Origin: Candidatus Kaiserbacteria bacterium
GTDB lineage: Bacteria; Patescibacteriota; Minisyncoccia; Phycocordibacterales; UBA2100
Assembly (NCBI GenBank): GCA_021413775.1
Contig: JAIOPS010000032.1
Span: forward strand, 1-58,163
Direction: 5' to 3'
Length of the DNA stretch: 58,163 bases
The first letter of the stretch is position 1, and every line of letters starts with the position of its first letter. The position numbers and the translations under genes are program-made. The notes under the pieces were generated by a model. It had not been told where the DNA came from, searched no databases, and saw only the letters and a list, made by a program, of their open reading frames with translations. Of the stretch, positions 35,334 to 44,086 are shown piece by piece.

Positions 35334-36545
35334 CTAGAAAGCGGACGCAATGTTGTAGATAGGAATGAGGACAGAGGCAAGCAGCACGGCGACACCGACG
35401 GCGAGACCGACTATCATAATCGGCTCGATGAGGTCAACCATGGTATCGACGGCGTTGTTGACCTCACGTCTGTAGAACCGGGCCATTGTTTCAAGAATCT
35501 GTCCCATGTTGCCCGTTTCCTCGCCTATTTTCATCATAGCGACAACGATACCCGGCATTTCCGGATATTTACGGAATGCATCAGAGACAGGCATACCCCC
35601 CTTCACATCCTCGGCCGCGGCTTTGAGAATTCTCTCGTACGTAGCGTCCTCGACGACACTCGCCGTAATTTCGATGCCGCGCAAAATCTGAATACCGCTC
35701 TTGAGCATTGTGGAAAGGTTATCCGAGATACGCGAGAGGTAAATTTTCTCGTAAATGCCGCCGATGACGGGCATCTCAAGCCGTGCGCGCGAGAGCGTCT
35801 CGATGCCTTTTGCGGTTTTACTGTAACGGTAGATGAAGATGGCTCCGGCGCCGAGCAGGAGAAGAATAAGAATAATGTAGTTGCGCAGGAATGAACTCAA
35901 CCCGATGACAACTTTCGTATAAATAGGGATTGTTTGCCCGACCCCGGTAAGCATTTCCGCGAGGTTCGGGATGACGAGAGTGAGCATGAGGCCCATGACG
36001 ACAATGAAAGTCGTGAGAATAAACGCCGGATAGATAAGTGCGTTACGGGCCTTGGTCGTTATTTCATAGTTGCGGTCAAGATAATCCGCCAAGAACGAGA
36101 AGGTCTCGTCGAGCTTACCGCTCTCCTCACCCGCCCGAACCATGTTGACGTAGAACGGGCTGAACATATCGGGGTGCTTCGAGAGCGCCGCAGAAATTCC
36201 CGCACCGCTCTGGATATCGTTCGCTATTTCCGTGAGTTTCGCGCCGAGAACAGGAGTGCGCGCTTCTGCAGCGAGCAACCGGAACGCGCGGAGTGCTGAG
36301 ACCTGCGCTTCGAAGAGCGTCGTTATCTGCCGGGAGAGCATCACAACGTCGGAGTTCTTTACGCGATTGAGAAACGATACATTCTTCGAAAGGCCGGTTC
36401 CCTGCGCAGCCTGCTCGTCTATCTGAGAAATGATGAGGCCGCGGCGTTGCAGCGCCGCAATCGCGACATCCATGTTGACGGCGTCGATGGAGCCTTCGCG
36501 TTTATTGCCGTTCTGGTCGAGTGCGCTATAGGTAAAAACTGCCAT
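35334..36545 (-). CDS. pilC: Type IV pilus inner-membrane platform protein PilC
   Basis: 403 residues, two T2SSF domains (about 70-190 and 270-395), with three membrane helices. SRQITTLFEAQVSALRAFRL and MVRAGEESGKLDETF in the first domain are mirrored by STMLKSGIQILRGIEI and MMKIGEETGNMGQIL in the second. It is the membrane platform that couples PilB/PilT rotation to pilin extraction. It starts 6 nt after the pilT stop. Confidence 0.93.
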   Translation of the reverse strand: MAVFTYSALDQNGNKREGSIDAVNMDVAIAALQRRGLIISQIDEQAAQGTGLSKNVSFLNRVKNSDVVMLSRQITTLFEAQVSALRAFRLLAAEARTPVLGAKLTEIANDIQSGAGISAALSKHPDMFSPFYVNMVRAGEESGKLDETFSFLADYLDRNYEITTKARNALIYPAFILTTFIVVMGLMLTLVIPNLAEMLTGVGQTIPIYTKVVIGLSSFLRNYIILILLLLGAGAIFIYRYSKTAKGIETLSRARLEMPVIGGIYEKIYLSRISDNLSTMLKSGIQILRGIEITASVVEDATYERILKAAAEDVKGGMPVSDAFRKYPEMPGIVVAMMKIGEETGNMGQILETMARFYRREVNNAVDTMVDLIEPIMIVGLAVGVAVLLASVLIPIYNIASAF

Positions 36546-36551
36546 ACGAGA

Positions 36552-37613
36552 TTAGAGAAGTCTTTCGAGAACGTTGGGGTTAAGACTGTATTCGTACGCG
36601 GTTTCCTGCGTTATCTCGCCGCGATTTACGAGTTCCGCAAGAGAACGATTCATATCTATCATGCCGTCCGTCGAACCCGTCTCAATGATGGTGTTTAGTT
36701 CATGCGTCCGTTTCTCACGTATGAGATTCGACACCGCCTTCGTATTGATGAGGAGTTCGCACGCGGGAATCAGACCGCCGGAGATGCGCGGGACTAGTCT
36801 CTGACTGAATATGCCCGCGAGCGACGCGGCCAATTGAATGCGTATCTGGTCCTGCTGGGCGGCGGGAAATGTGTCAATAATTCGCTCCACCGTCTGGGCA
36901 GCGTCATTCGTGTGCATTGTCGAGAAAACGAGATGGCCTGTTTCGGCAGCCGTCACCGCCGCAGACATGGTCTCGTGCTCGCGCATCTCTCCGACCAGGA
37001 GCACGTCGATATCCTGGCGGAATGCCGAAGTGAGTGCCGTCTGGAAATCCTTCGTATCAATTTTTACTTCGCGCTGGTCGATGAGAGATTGCTTCGGTTC
37101 AAAAATGTATTCGATGGGATCTTCGATGGTAACGATGTGCTCCATGCGCTCGACATTGATGAGCTCGATGAGTGAGGCGAGCGTTGTTGTCTTGCCCTGC
37201 CCCACCGGACCCACGACAATGAAAAATCCCTGCGAACGCCGCGCAAAACTCGTGAGCGATTCCGGAAGATTGAGCTCCTGCACGGATTTTATGACCTTCG
37301 GGATGAGGCGCAGAGCGATAGATACTGAACCGCGCTCATAAAACGCGTTCCCGCGAAAACGGTTCCCGTCTTCGGTTTCATACGCGAAATCCATCTCCTG
37401 CTGCTCCTGGAATCTTTTTTCCTGCTCGGCAGTGAGGAGAACATGTGCATATGCCTTTGTATCTTCGGGCTTCAGAACATCTTCTTTGAGCATCGGCGTA
37501 AGCTGGCCCGAGACCCGTATCGTGGGGTGCGCACCCGAAGAGAAGTGCAGGTCCGAAGCACCTTCGTGCACGACTACGTTAATGTATTTTTTCAGCTGAG
37601 AAGCGTAATCCAT
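36552..37613 (-). CDS. pilT: Pilus retraction ATPase PilT
   Basis: 353 residues. Walker A GPVGQGKTTT (a variant of the usual GPTGSGKST), Asp box VTIEDPIEYIF, Walker B DIDVLLVGEM and the His box TGHLVFSTMHTNDA. The family's AIRNLIRE sequence is present as AVSNLIRE near the C-terminus. It depolymerises pili, powering twitching and DNA uptake. TATACT exactly 6 nt before the ATG gives it a private leaderless start inside the locus. Confidence 0.93.
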   Translation of the reverse strand: MDYASQLKKYINVVVHEGASDLHFSSGAHPTIRVSGQLTPMLKEDVLKPEDTKAYAHVLLTAEQEKRFQEQQEMDFAYETEDGNRFRGNAFYERGSVSIALRLIPKVIKSVQELNLPESLTSFARRSQGFFIVVGPVGQGKTTTLASLIELINVERMEHIVTIEDPIEYIFEPKQSLIDQREVKIDTKDFQTALTSAFRQDIDVLLVGEMREHETMSAAVTAAETGHLVFSTMHTNDAAQTVERIIDTFPAAQQDQIRIQLAASLAGIFSQRLVPRISGGLIPACELLINTKAVSNLIREKRTHELNTIIETGSTDGMIDMNRSLAELVNRGEITQETAYEYSLNPNVLERLL

Positions 37614-37725
37614 AGTGGAAGTATACCCTGCGCGATGCGCCTATCTCCTCCTGAGAAACAATCGACGTGAATATCTCATACAGAGCGGGGTGCGTCGGAC
37701 GTTCAGCGACGATACGCGCCGCAAC

Positions 37726-38118
37726 TCAGACGACTGCAGGCAAGCCGAGCAAGCTACGAACGTTCGCCACGACCTCGGAGGGAATCATCGTTGCTTTCAC
37801 TATAAAAAGGTCCGCACCGAGCTCCATTGCTTTTGCTTTTTCGGAATCGGTCGACTGATTCGTGAGGGCAACCTTCTTCGCACTTTCCGCCAAGTGCTCG
37901 TCCCGCAGCGTCTGCAAAAGGTCATATCCGTCGCGGACCGGCATCGTAAGGTCGAAAACCACGGCATCCGGCGTAAATCCCCCGTGCAGAGCCGTCACCG
38001 CGTCGTTCACCGAAAGACACACCTGTACACTGAAGCCGTCTTTGACGAACTTCATGCTGTACATGTCCAGGAGAAATTTGTCATCGTCGACCAACAATAT
38101 CGAGGGAGGATTGTTCAT
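37726..38118 (-). CDS. Single-domain response regulator in the pilus operon
   Basis: 130 residues, a receiver domain only. DDD 11-13 form the acidic pocket and D56 (VVFDLTMP) is the acceptor. ALTNQ supplies the switch Thr and FIVKATM the Lys, though without the usual following Pro. It begins inside the pilB stop (ATGA overlap), so it is co-translated with the extension ATPase. This suggests control of extension versus retraction by phosphorylation, by analogy with PilG/PilH. No kinase is adjacent. Confidence 0.9.
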   Translation of the reverse strand: MNNPPSILLVDDDKFLLDMYSMKFVKDGFSVQVCLSVNDAVTALHGGFTPDAVVFDLTMPVRDGYDLLQTLRDEHLAESAKKVALTNQSTDSEKAKAMELGADLFIVKATMIPSEVVANVRSLLGLPAVV

Positions 38119-39788
38119 ACTGCGGTGTCTTCAGTGGGAGTCGTCGTCTGCGGAACATCCTGCTCTTCATCCGCCGCGAGCATAAGCGGACGGAGACTGT
38201 TAATCTCAGAGAAAGGAACTTTCTTTTCCATCACTTTCATCATAGCATCCTCGCGCATCGTGAGCATTCCCTCAGCTCTCGCCTCCGTCCACAAAGTGGA
38301 CTCGACGGGATTTGCGAGCACGATTCTTTCGATGCGGGGCGTCATTTCAAGGACTTCAAAAACCGCCATGCGTCCCCGCATACCGGTCGGGCAGGTCGGC
38401 GTTTTTTGTGCTTCATAGGCATGCGTCGGAATCGGATACCGGTACTTTTCGGGCAGAGATTCCATCTCTGTCGCAATGTCTTTCTTCGCACTCTCGCCGA
38501 GTTCAACTTCCACTTCCGCGCCGGGGCAAAACGTACGCACGAGCCTCTGCGCGATAGAACAGATGAGGACCGGCGGAATCAGGTACGGCTCTACTCCCAT
38601 GTCGATGAGGCGCGGAATAGTACCGATAGCGTCATTGGTGTGGATGGTGGAGAGAACGAGGTGGCCGGTGAGCGCCGCCTGGATGGCGAGTTTTGCCGTC
38701 TCGCCGTCGCGGATTTCGCCGACCATGATGACGTCCGGGTCCTGGCGCAGTGTCGTGCGCAAACCTGATGCGAATGTGTAGCCGATTTCAGGGTGCACCT
38801 GCGACTGGATAATACCGTCGACGAAGTACTCGATAGGGTCTTCAAGCGAGAGTACGTTCTTGTGTTCCCTGTCGAGCTCGGAGAGCATGGAATACAGGGT
38901 CGTCGATTTTCCCGAACCCGTCGGACCCGAGATAAGGATGAGCCCGTGCGGCTGTGAAATCGCCCGTCGCATTGTCTCAAGATTTCTCGGGGTGAGTCCG
39001 ATTTGGTCGAGCGGAATGAAACCCTGCTCTCTATCGAGAATACGTATCACGACTTTCTCCCCGTTATACGCGGGGAATGTGGAGACACGGAAATCTATCT
39101 GGCGATTATCGATCGTCGCGGAGAAGCGCCCGTCCTGCGGCTTGCGGCGCTCATCGAGCCGAATTGAAGACAGCACCTTGATACGGGCAACGATTGCGCG
39201 ATGCGTCGAAATCGGAAGGACAACCGATGTATGGAGCTCGCCGTCGACACGATACCGTACGCGAACACCCGACGAGAGCGGCTCAATGTGAACGTCGGAC
39301 GCCTTGCCGTCTATCGCGTAGCGCAATATCGTCGAAACTATCTTAATCGCGGGTGCGTCTTCCTGGATTGTGGAGACTCCCTTTGACAGGGTCGCGTCCT
39401 CCAAATCGAGCGCAGCAGATTCATTCTCCTGCTGTTTCTTCTGTACAGGATTTGCTTTCGTTTCGGTCGCGAGATCGGAGACCGCTTGCGCAACCTCTCC
39501 CCGGAGACCCCGGTACATCGTCAGAATATGCTCGAAATCGCTCTTTGTTATTTTAAACACCTTATACGGAATGCCCGAGGAGCGCGCGATAAAATTCAGT
39601 GCATCTATCGCTTCGATGTCTCCCGGATCCACCATGCCGACCTCCAACACATCATCCACCATACCGAGCGGAGCGAACGAGTAGTGTTCGGCGCTTTCCT
39701 CCGGAACAGTTTTTAGCACGTCGTAAGGTATCTTTGTATCCCCTAACGACCGTGCCGGAACGTCCGCGCGCTGTTCGTCGTCAGCCAT
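38115..39788 (-). CDS. pilB: Pilus extension ATPase PilB
   Basis: 557 residues. An N-terminal GspE-II-like region is followed by the ATPase with Walker A GPTGSGKSTTLYSML, Asp box LSLEDPIEYFVDG, Walker B DPDVIMVGEIRD and His box TGHLVLSTIHTNDA. The C-terminal zinc site, normally four cysteines, keeps only one of each pair (RTFCPGAE and PTCPTGMRGR). It powers pilin polymerisation. A Gln/Pro/Thr-rich tail is present. Confidence 0.93.
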   Translation of the reverse strand: MADDEQRADVPARSLGDTKIPYDVLKTVPEESAEHYSFAPLGMVDDVLEVGMVDPGDIEAIDALNFIARSSGIPYKVFKITKSDFEHILTMYRGLRGEVAQAVSDLATETKANPVQKKQQENESAALDLEDATLSKGVSTIQEDAPAIKIVSTILRYAIDGKASDVHIEPLSSGVRVRYRVDGELHTSVVLPISTHRAIVARIKVLSSIRLDERRKPQDGRFSATIDNRQIDFRVSTFPAYNGEKVVIRILDREQGFIPLDQIGLTPRNLETMRRAISQPHGLILISGPTGSGKSTTLYSMLSELDREHKNVLSLEDPIEYFVDGIIQSQVHPEIGYTFASGLRTTLRQDPDVIMVGEIRDGETAKLAIQAALTGHLVLSTIHTNDAIGTIPRLIDMGVEPYLIPPVLICSIAQRLVRTFCPGAEVEVELGESAKKDIATEMESLPEKYRYPIPTHAYEAQKTPTCPTGMRGRMAVFEVLEMTPRIERIVLANPVESTLWTEARAEGMLTMREDAMMKVMEKKVPFSEINSLRPLMLAADEEQDVPQTTTPTEDTAV

Positions 39789-39790
39789 AG

Positions 39791-40186
39791 CTAACGATTA
39801 GTTTTCGGGACAGAAGTTTGACCTGAAGACGCTCCCGGAGCAGCTGATTGTGAACTTGTGGAAGTCCGGGAGCCGCTTGCCCCGAGAGGCGCGAACGGAT
39901 TCTGACGACCCACCGGCTCGGATACAATCGTTGTGCCGAAATCACGGAGTGCCGTGAATGCCGGGTCCTGAAATATCGTACCGGAGAGAGTGACTGCGCG
40001 GAGCGTAAGAAGTGTCGCAACGAGCTCCTGGTCGGCACTATCCTGTGTGGGCGAACCGCTCGACGTGCTGACCTGCGTAACCAACGCTTCAGGTGCGGAA
40101 TTCTGCGTCAATCCGTACCAGATTCCTCCCGCGACAACGATGATGACGCCGATGACCGCAAATTTATGTTGTGAAATGAGTCCCAT
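39791..40186 (-). CDS. PilP-like pilus assembly protein
   Basis: 131 residues. One N-terminal helix (about 8-26), a short periplasmic stretch ending FGTTIVSEPVGRQNPFAPLG, then a Ser/Ala-rich tail. VGRxNPFAP is a PilP-like motif. The position between pilO and pilB supports a role as the alignment-complex component, though it lacks the larger PilP beta domain and lipobox. Confidence 0.6.
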   Translation of the reverse strand: MGLISQHKFAVIGVIIVVAGGIWYGLTQNSAPEALVTQVSTSSGSPTQDSADQELVATLLTLRAVTLSGTIFQDPAFTALRDFGTTIVSEPVGRQNPFAPLGASGSRTSTSSQSAAPGASSGQTSVPKTNR

Positions 40187-40187
40187 A

Positions 40188-40763
40188 TTATTTCAGCCAG
40201 TATGTTCTGATAGTGATGTCATACGTGTAGCTCGGATTTGTATCTTTGGAATCAGCTGAGGACACCCGTGTAAGCCGGAGTGAAATGAGGTCGACAATGC
40301 GAAGACTGGTCTCAAGGTCCAATAAGAACTGCTGGAATGTGTCGTACGAACCGGCTGTTGAAAATTTGAGAGTAAGCGAATCGTACCGTTGCTTCGACGA
40401 GCTGATGGAGCTGGCCGCCGTCTTGGAAGTGCTCTCTGTCTGCGGGGCAGATATGGCTACGTTCTGCAGAGCCATACCATGGCGGCCCGCCATATTATCG
40501 AGGTCCAATATGAGCCGAACGTTGTCCACGTGGTCGGGAAGAAGCTTCTGAAGCCGGTCAACGTCGGCCGGTGAAAATGTGTTGTAGCGGGAGAGCAGCG
40601 TCTGTTTGAGCTGCTGAAGCTCAGTGGATTTCGTGAGCGCGGCGTCATATTCCGCTATCTGACCCTTGACCGTGCCGGACTGGTCGTACGTGGGCTGCGT
40701 ATACATGAAGAAGATTCCGGCAGCAGCCACGAGTCCTATCATCGAGATAATTGTTTTCATCAT
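40188..40763 (-). CDS. pilO: PilO-like alignment protein
   Basis: 191 residues. Short N-terminal helix, coiled coil (about 28-65, EYDAALTKSTELQQLKQTLL), then LQKLLPDHVDNVRLILDLDN and a ferredoxin-like fold ending YDTFQQFLLDLETSLRIVDL and YDITIRTYWL. PilO bridges PilN/PilP in the alignment complex. Start MMKTIIS. Confidence 0.85.
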   Translation of the reverse strand: MMKTIISMIGLVAAAGIFFMYTQPTYDQSGTVKGQIAEYDAALTKSTELQQLKQTLLSRYNTFSPADVDRLQKLLPDHVDNVRLILDLDNMAGRHGMALQNVAISAPQTESTSKTAASSISSSKQRYDSLTLKFSTAGSYDTFQQFLLDLETSLRIVDLISLRLTRVSSADSKDTNPSYTYDITIRTYWLK

Positions 40764-40768
40764 ACGCG

Positions 40769-41599
40769 TTAATCGGTAGGTGTGGTCACCGGCTTTTGGG
40801 CGGCCGGTTTCGTAACGGTTTTTTGTGCCGGTTGTACAGCCTGAGTCTGCGGCTGAGTTTGTGTCTTCGGCTGTACGACAGGAGTTGTCGTTCCCTGACC
40901 GGTACCTGTGCTCTGAGTCGTCGTCGCCGAAAACGAAGGCGTCTGCTCCGGCTGCGCCTCAGCCGGAACCTGCTGCGTTTGTTGCGGTAAGCCCGAGGAG
41001 CCGTTCCGGCCGCTGACGAGGGCCACATAATTTATCGCAGCGGGATTTATGAGCGCGGAGAGATTGAAGTGCACCCCGTCCGGCTGACGCGAGATATCGG
41101 AAAAAATCGGACTTGTAATCACGCCGTTCTTTGCCATAAGGTCCGCCTCAAGAGCAATGGAGTTGACACTCTGCGCGATACCCTGCATTTTAATTGTGAT
41201 GTTTTTCGGGTCTCCTGCTTCGAGGTCGAGAGTCTGGAACGAAACTGTCGTGAGGGTCGCCTGAGAGAGGAGGTCGAAAAACGCGGTGGGTGCAATGTGT
41301 GCGGAGAGGACGACGTCCGCCGAGCGCATGCGGTCGTCGAGGCGTGTCAGTTCCTGAATGAGCGCCGGCTCGAACGCCTGGCGTGCACGCTGCAATTGCG
41401 CCACCTTGCTCGTCGAACTCGACTCAAGGTACTGTTTGTACAATAAGACCGCTCCGGCAAGTGCAGCCGAGGCAACAAACAGTACGACGGAAATGAGGAC
41501 GAGCAGGTCGTTTAAACCCCCACCCCGCTGAAGGCGGGGTGATGGAGCGGCTTTGCCCGCATCTTTGGGAATGAACGATGATTGTATGCCGCCTTCCAT
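40769..41599 (-). CDS. pilN: PilN-like protein with long Gln/Thr/Pro-rich tail
   Basis: 276 residues. A cytoplasmic leader, one membrane helix (about 31-53), coiled coil and the FFDLLSQATLTTVSFQTLDL ferredoxin-like segment typical of PilN. Residues from about 195 on are low complexity (QTQQVPAEAQPEQTPSFSAT and repeated TQTQPQTQ/PAQK units), which is not usual in PilN. The tail could span a wide periplasm or contact the wall. Confidence 0.75.
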   Translation of the reverse strand: MEGGIQSSFIPKDAGKAAPSPRLQRGGGLNDLLVLISVVLFVASAALAGAVLLYKQYLESSSTSKVAQLQRARQAFEPALIQELTRLDDRMRSADVVLSAHIAPTAFFDLLSQATLTTVSFQTLDLEAGDPKNITIKMQGIAQSVNSIALEADLMAKNGVITSPIFSDISRQPDGVHFNLSALINPAAINYVALVSGRNGSSGLPQQTQQVPAEAQPEQTPSFSATTTQSTGTGQGTTTPVVQPKTQTQPQTQAVQPAQKTVTKPAAQKPVTTPTD

Positions 41600-41611
41600 A
41601 AAATAGTTGAA

Positions 41612-42754
41612 CTAGTTGTGTTTGAGCTTACGAAGCGCGAGTCCTACGGAGACCGAGAAACTCGGACCTATCTCGGAAAGCACTTTGCCCAAGAAAGCCG
41701 GTGCCTCTGTGTGCGAGAAAGGGTCCGCGATGATGACCTCGGCATTCAAAGATGTCTTCGCTATGTCTTTGATGCCGGGGAGCGACGAGCCGCCGCCGGT
41801 AAGTACCACATTCGATACATTTTTATTGTATCGTTGCCCGTAACTCAATAGTACCCGATTCACCTCGCTGAACACTCTCGAGAGTGTTGATAACAGCGCC
41901 TCGTGGATGCGCGCGTTCTCATCGGCGCCGTATGCGGTGGATTCTATAAAACCATGTTCGCGCTTCACGCGTTCCGCTTTTTCAAAATCCCAGTCCAGTG
42001 AGCGCCCGAGAGTCTCCGTCACCTGCTGCCCTCCCACTGAAAGAAGGTGCGTCATGCGGACGACACCGCGTTCGACCATATACATCTTTGTTGTCGAAGC
42101 ACCGAGGTCCACGATGAGGACGGGCGCGAGTCCGTGCCCGACGCAGGAGCGCATTGCGCTGAATATTTCTATTTCGAAAAAGCTCGACGTAAGCCCGACC
42201 TTCTCCATAATCTCCTGGTAATTCTTGAGGGTCGCGTTGTGGATTGCGACGAGAAGTACTTCTTGACCTTTCGTACGAATGACGGATTTCTCCTGCAGTT
42301 GGTCGAACGCACTGTCTGTCCCCTCTTCCTTGGGGATGACGAACCAATCGAGTGAAACTTCCGATATAGCTACGGGAATATATTTACGAGCCTCGATGGG
42401 AACGATGCGCTTGAGGGACTCCGCATCGGCCGGAGGCAAATCAATGACAGATACGAGACTCGATGAGAATGGAATCGATACGCCCACCGACGCTGTCGTG
42501 ACGTTCGATTCTTTGATGAGGTCCTTGAGGGCCTCCGCTGTCTTTTCCGGGGTGAGCTTCACGGCTTTCCCGATTGGCTGTCCGCCATAGGGACCGAGCG
42601 CTATTTCTCCATAAGTCTCAAGCACGGCGATGCCGCGCGAGGCACGCAACTGCACAAGCTTGGCACTCGATGCGCCGATATCAACACCGAGTACGCTCAC
42701 TTCCTTGCCGCCGCCGGTCAACCCCTTGAAAATATTTCCGATAGAGAACGCCAT
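41612..42754 (-). CDS. pilM: PilM, actin-like ATPase of the pilus alignment complex
   Basis: 380 residues. Actin-fold phosphate loops VLGVDIGASSAKLVQL and LIVDLGASTTKMYMVERG and the adenosine motif NVVLTGGGSSLPGI are all present. PilM binds the N-terminus of PilN on the cytoplasmic side. First gene of the pilus operon; TGG-TATAAT lies 7 nt before its ATG. Confidence 0.93.
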   Translation of the reverse strand: MAFSIGNIFKGLTGGGKEVSVLGVDIGASSAKLVQLRASRGIAVLETYGEIALGPYGGQPIGKAVKLTPEKTAEALKDLIKESNVTTASVGVSIPFSSSLVSVIDLPPADAESLKRIVPIEARKYIPVAISEVSLDWFVIPKEEGTDSAFDQLQEKSVIRTKGQEVLLVAIHNATLKNYQEIMEKVGLTSSFFEIEIFSAMRSCVGHGLAPVLIVDLGASTTKMYMVERGVVRMTHLLSVGGQQVTETLGRSLDWDFEKAERVKREHGFIESTAYGADENARIHEALLSTLSRVFSEVNRVLLSYGQRYNKNVSNVVLTGGGSSLPGIKDIAKTSLNAEVIIADPFSHTEAPAFLGKVLSEIGPSFSVSVGLALRKLKHN

Positions 42755-42796
42755 TCAACAAATTATACCATTCACCGGGCGCGATTGTTCCCTTTT

Positions 42797-43126
42797 TTAT
42801 TGAATCTCGTCTATTTTCGCTGCAATTATGAAATCATTCTGAGAGAGACCCTTGATTGCGTGCGTCGTCAGCTCGACAACCGCCTTTCCCCATGAGATTT
42901 GGAGGTCGGGGTGATGACCTTCACTCTCGGCAATATCCGCAATTTTGTTCGTGAACGCCATCGCCTCCTTAAAATCGGCGAATTTGAACTCCTTGGATAT
43001 CCAACGCGCATCTCCGCTGAGCGTCCACTTGTTGAGTTGTTTCAAAAGAATCGAAGCCTCTTCGCGACCGAAGGGCCGCGTATCCCCTTCGCAGGCGACG
43101 CACTTTTTCTGGGCAAGTTCTGACAT
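42797..43126 (-). CDS. Pterin-4a-carbinolamine dehydratase (PhhB-like)
   Basis: 109 residues. AESEGHHPDLQISWGKAVVE followed by LTTHAIKGLSQNDFIIAAKI is the diagnostic active-site region (HHP and TTH). An N-terminal CVACEGD adds two cysteines. It recycles pterin after aromatic hydroxylation in some bacteria; here no hydroxylase is visible and another role (moonlighting or cofactor repair) is possible. TGG-TAGAGT lies exactly 6 nt before the ATG, divergent from comF with 33 nt between the starts. Confidence 0.88.
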   Translation of the reverse strand: MSELAQKKCVACEGDTRPFGREEASILLKQLNKWTLSGDARWISKEFKFADFKEAMAFTNKIADIAESEGHHPDLQISWGKAVVELTTHAIKGLSQNDFIIAAKIDEIQ

Positions 43127-43159
43127 GGCACTACTCTACCACGCGTATAATGACTTTCT

Positions 43160-43825
43160 ATGAATGCGGTGTTTTCCGCTCTTCGGCAGGGATTCGATGC
43201 GGTACTCGATGCGGTACTTCCCCTGCGCGAGCGCGCGGCACGTACAAAATCCCGTCGGGCGGAAGATTTCATGCTGTCCCCAACGGTCCACGACCTCCTC
43301 GGTGTGCGCATTACGACACTCATGGACTATCGTGACGCCTCGACCCAGGACCTTATCCGCTCACTCAAGTACGACCGCTCGCAGCACGCCGCGAAAATAG
43401 CCGCGACCCTGCTCGAAGAATATTTGCTGGATGAAATTGCTTCGCACAAAAAGTTCTCACAGAAAAAAGTCCTGCTCGTTCCCGTCCCGCTCCACGCATT
43501 GCGCGCTAGGGAGCGCGGTTTCAATCAAATCGCTATCGTGCTCGATGCTCTCTCGTCAGAATTCAAAGACGGCCGGGCCGCGCAACTCGCACCCGAAGTA
43601 CTCGTACGCTCGCGACCGACGAAGCAACAGGCTACGCTCTCCCGCTCCGAACGACTCTCCAACGTCGCAGGCGCTTTTGCGGTGCCCGATGTTTCGTCGG
43701 TGGAGAATTCGCAGATATTTCTCATCGACGACGTCACGACGACCGGCGCGACGCTCGCCAACGCCGCTACACCGCTGCGCCGTGCGGGCGCGGATGTGAC
43801 ACTCCTCGCACTCGCGCGAGCCTGA
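43160..43825 (+). CDS. comF: ComF-family phosphoribosyltransferase-like protein
   Basis: 221 residues. LLVPVPLHALRARERGFNQI, RPTKQQATLSRSERLSNVAG and the PRPP loop IFLIDDVTTTGATLANA are conserved. The N-terminal cysteine zinc ribbon of ComFC is missing. ComF proteins assist DNA uptake during competence, which fits a genome with PilT and a full pilus. TATAAT lies 8 nt before the ATG. Confidence 0.88.
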   Translation: MNAVFSALRQGFDAVLDAVLPLRERAARTKSRRAEDFMLSPTVHDLLGVRITTLMDYRDASTQDLIRSLKYDRSQHAAKIAATLLEEYLLDEIASHKKFSQKKVLLVPVPLHALRARERGFNQIAIVLDALSSEFKDGRAAQLAPEVLVRSRPTKQQATLSRSERLSNVAGAFAVPDVSSVENSQIFLIDDVTTTGATLANAATPLRRAGADVTLLALARA

Positions 43826-43851
43826 GGAAATCTGTATACTGTCGCGGACAC

Positions 43852-43939
43852 GGAGAGGTGCCAGAGTGGTCGAATGGAGCACACTGCTAATGTGTTGAAC
43901 CTCTAAAGGGTTCCGAGGGTTCGAATCCCTCCCTCTCCG
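43852..43939 (+). tRNA. tRNA-Ser (GCU)
   Basis: 88 nt with a long variable arm: acceptor GGAGAGG/CCTCTCC, anticodon arm GCACA-CTGCTAA-TGTGT (anticodon GCT), variable arm GAACCTC...GGGTTC, T-loop TTCGAAT, discriminator G. No CCA encoded. TATACT lies about 13 nt upstream. Confidence 0.95.
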
Positions 43940-43948
43940 CACCAAAGA

Positions 43949-44022
43949 CGGAGCAGCTCGGCTGCGAGTCGGGGTCGCGCACATTTTCAACAGAAAATGA
44001 TGTGTGACCGAATCCTCCCCCT
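43949..44022 (+). repeat. Modular hairpin repeat downstream of tRNA-Ser
   Basis: GACGGAGC, a CAGC/GCTG hairpin, GCGAGTCGG, then a long hairpin GGTCGCGCACATTTTC-AACA-GAAAATGATGTGTGACC split by its loop (43973-44009). CGAATCC-TCCC after it resembles the tRNA-Ser T-arm. CGCACATTTTCAA recurs at the tRNA-Ile locus (56640-56652). Confidence 0.6.
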
Positions 44023-44037
44023 TCTGATTACATAAAA

Positions 44038-44069
44038 ATGCGCCGGCCCTGAGTTCTAGGCCGGCGCAT
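44038..44069 (-). terminator. Terminator of the orphan gene 44087-44647
   Basis: Perfect 11-bp stem ATGCGCCGGCC / GGCCGGCGCAT with a 10-nt loop, followed on the minus strand by TTTTTA. Confidence 0.88.
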
Positions 44070-44086
44070 CCGGAGGATTCCGCGCG

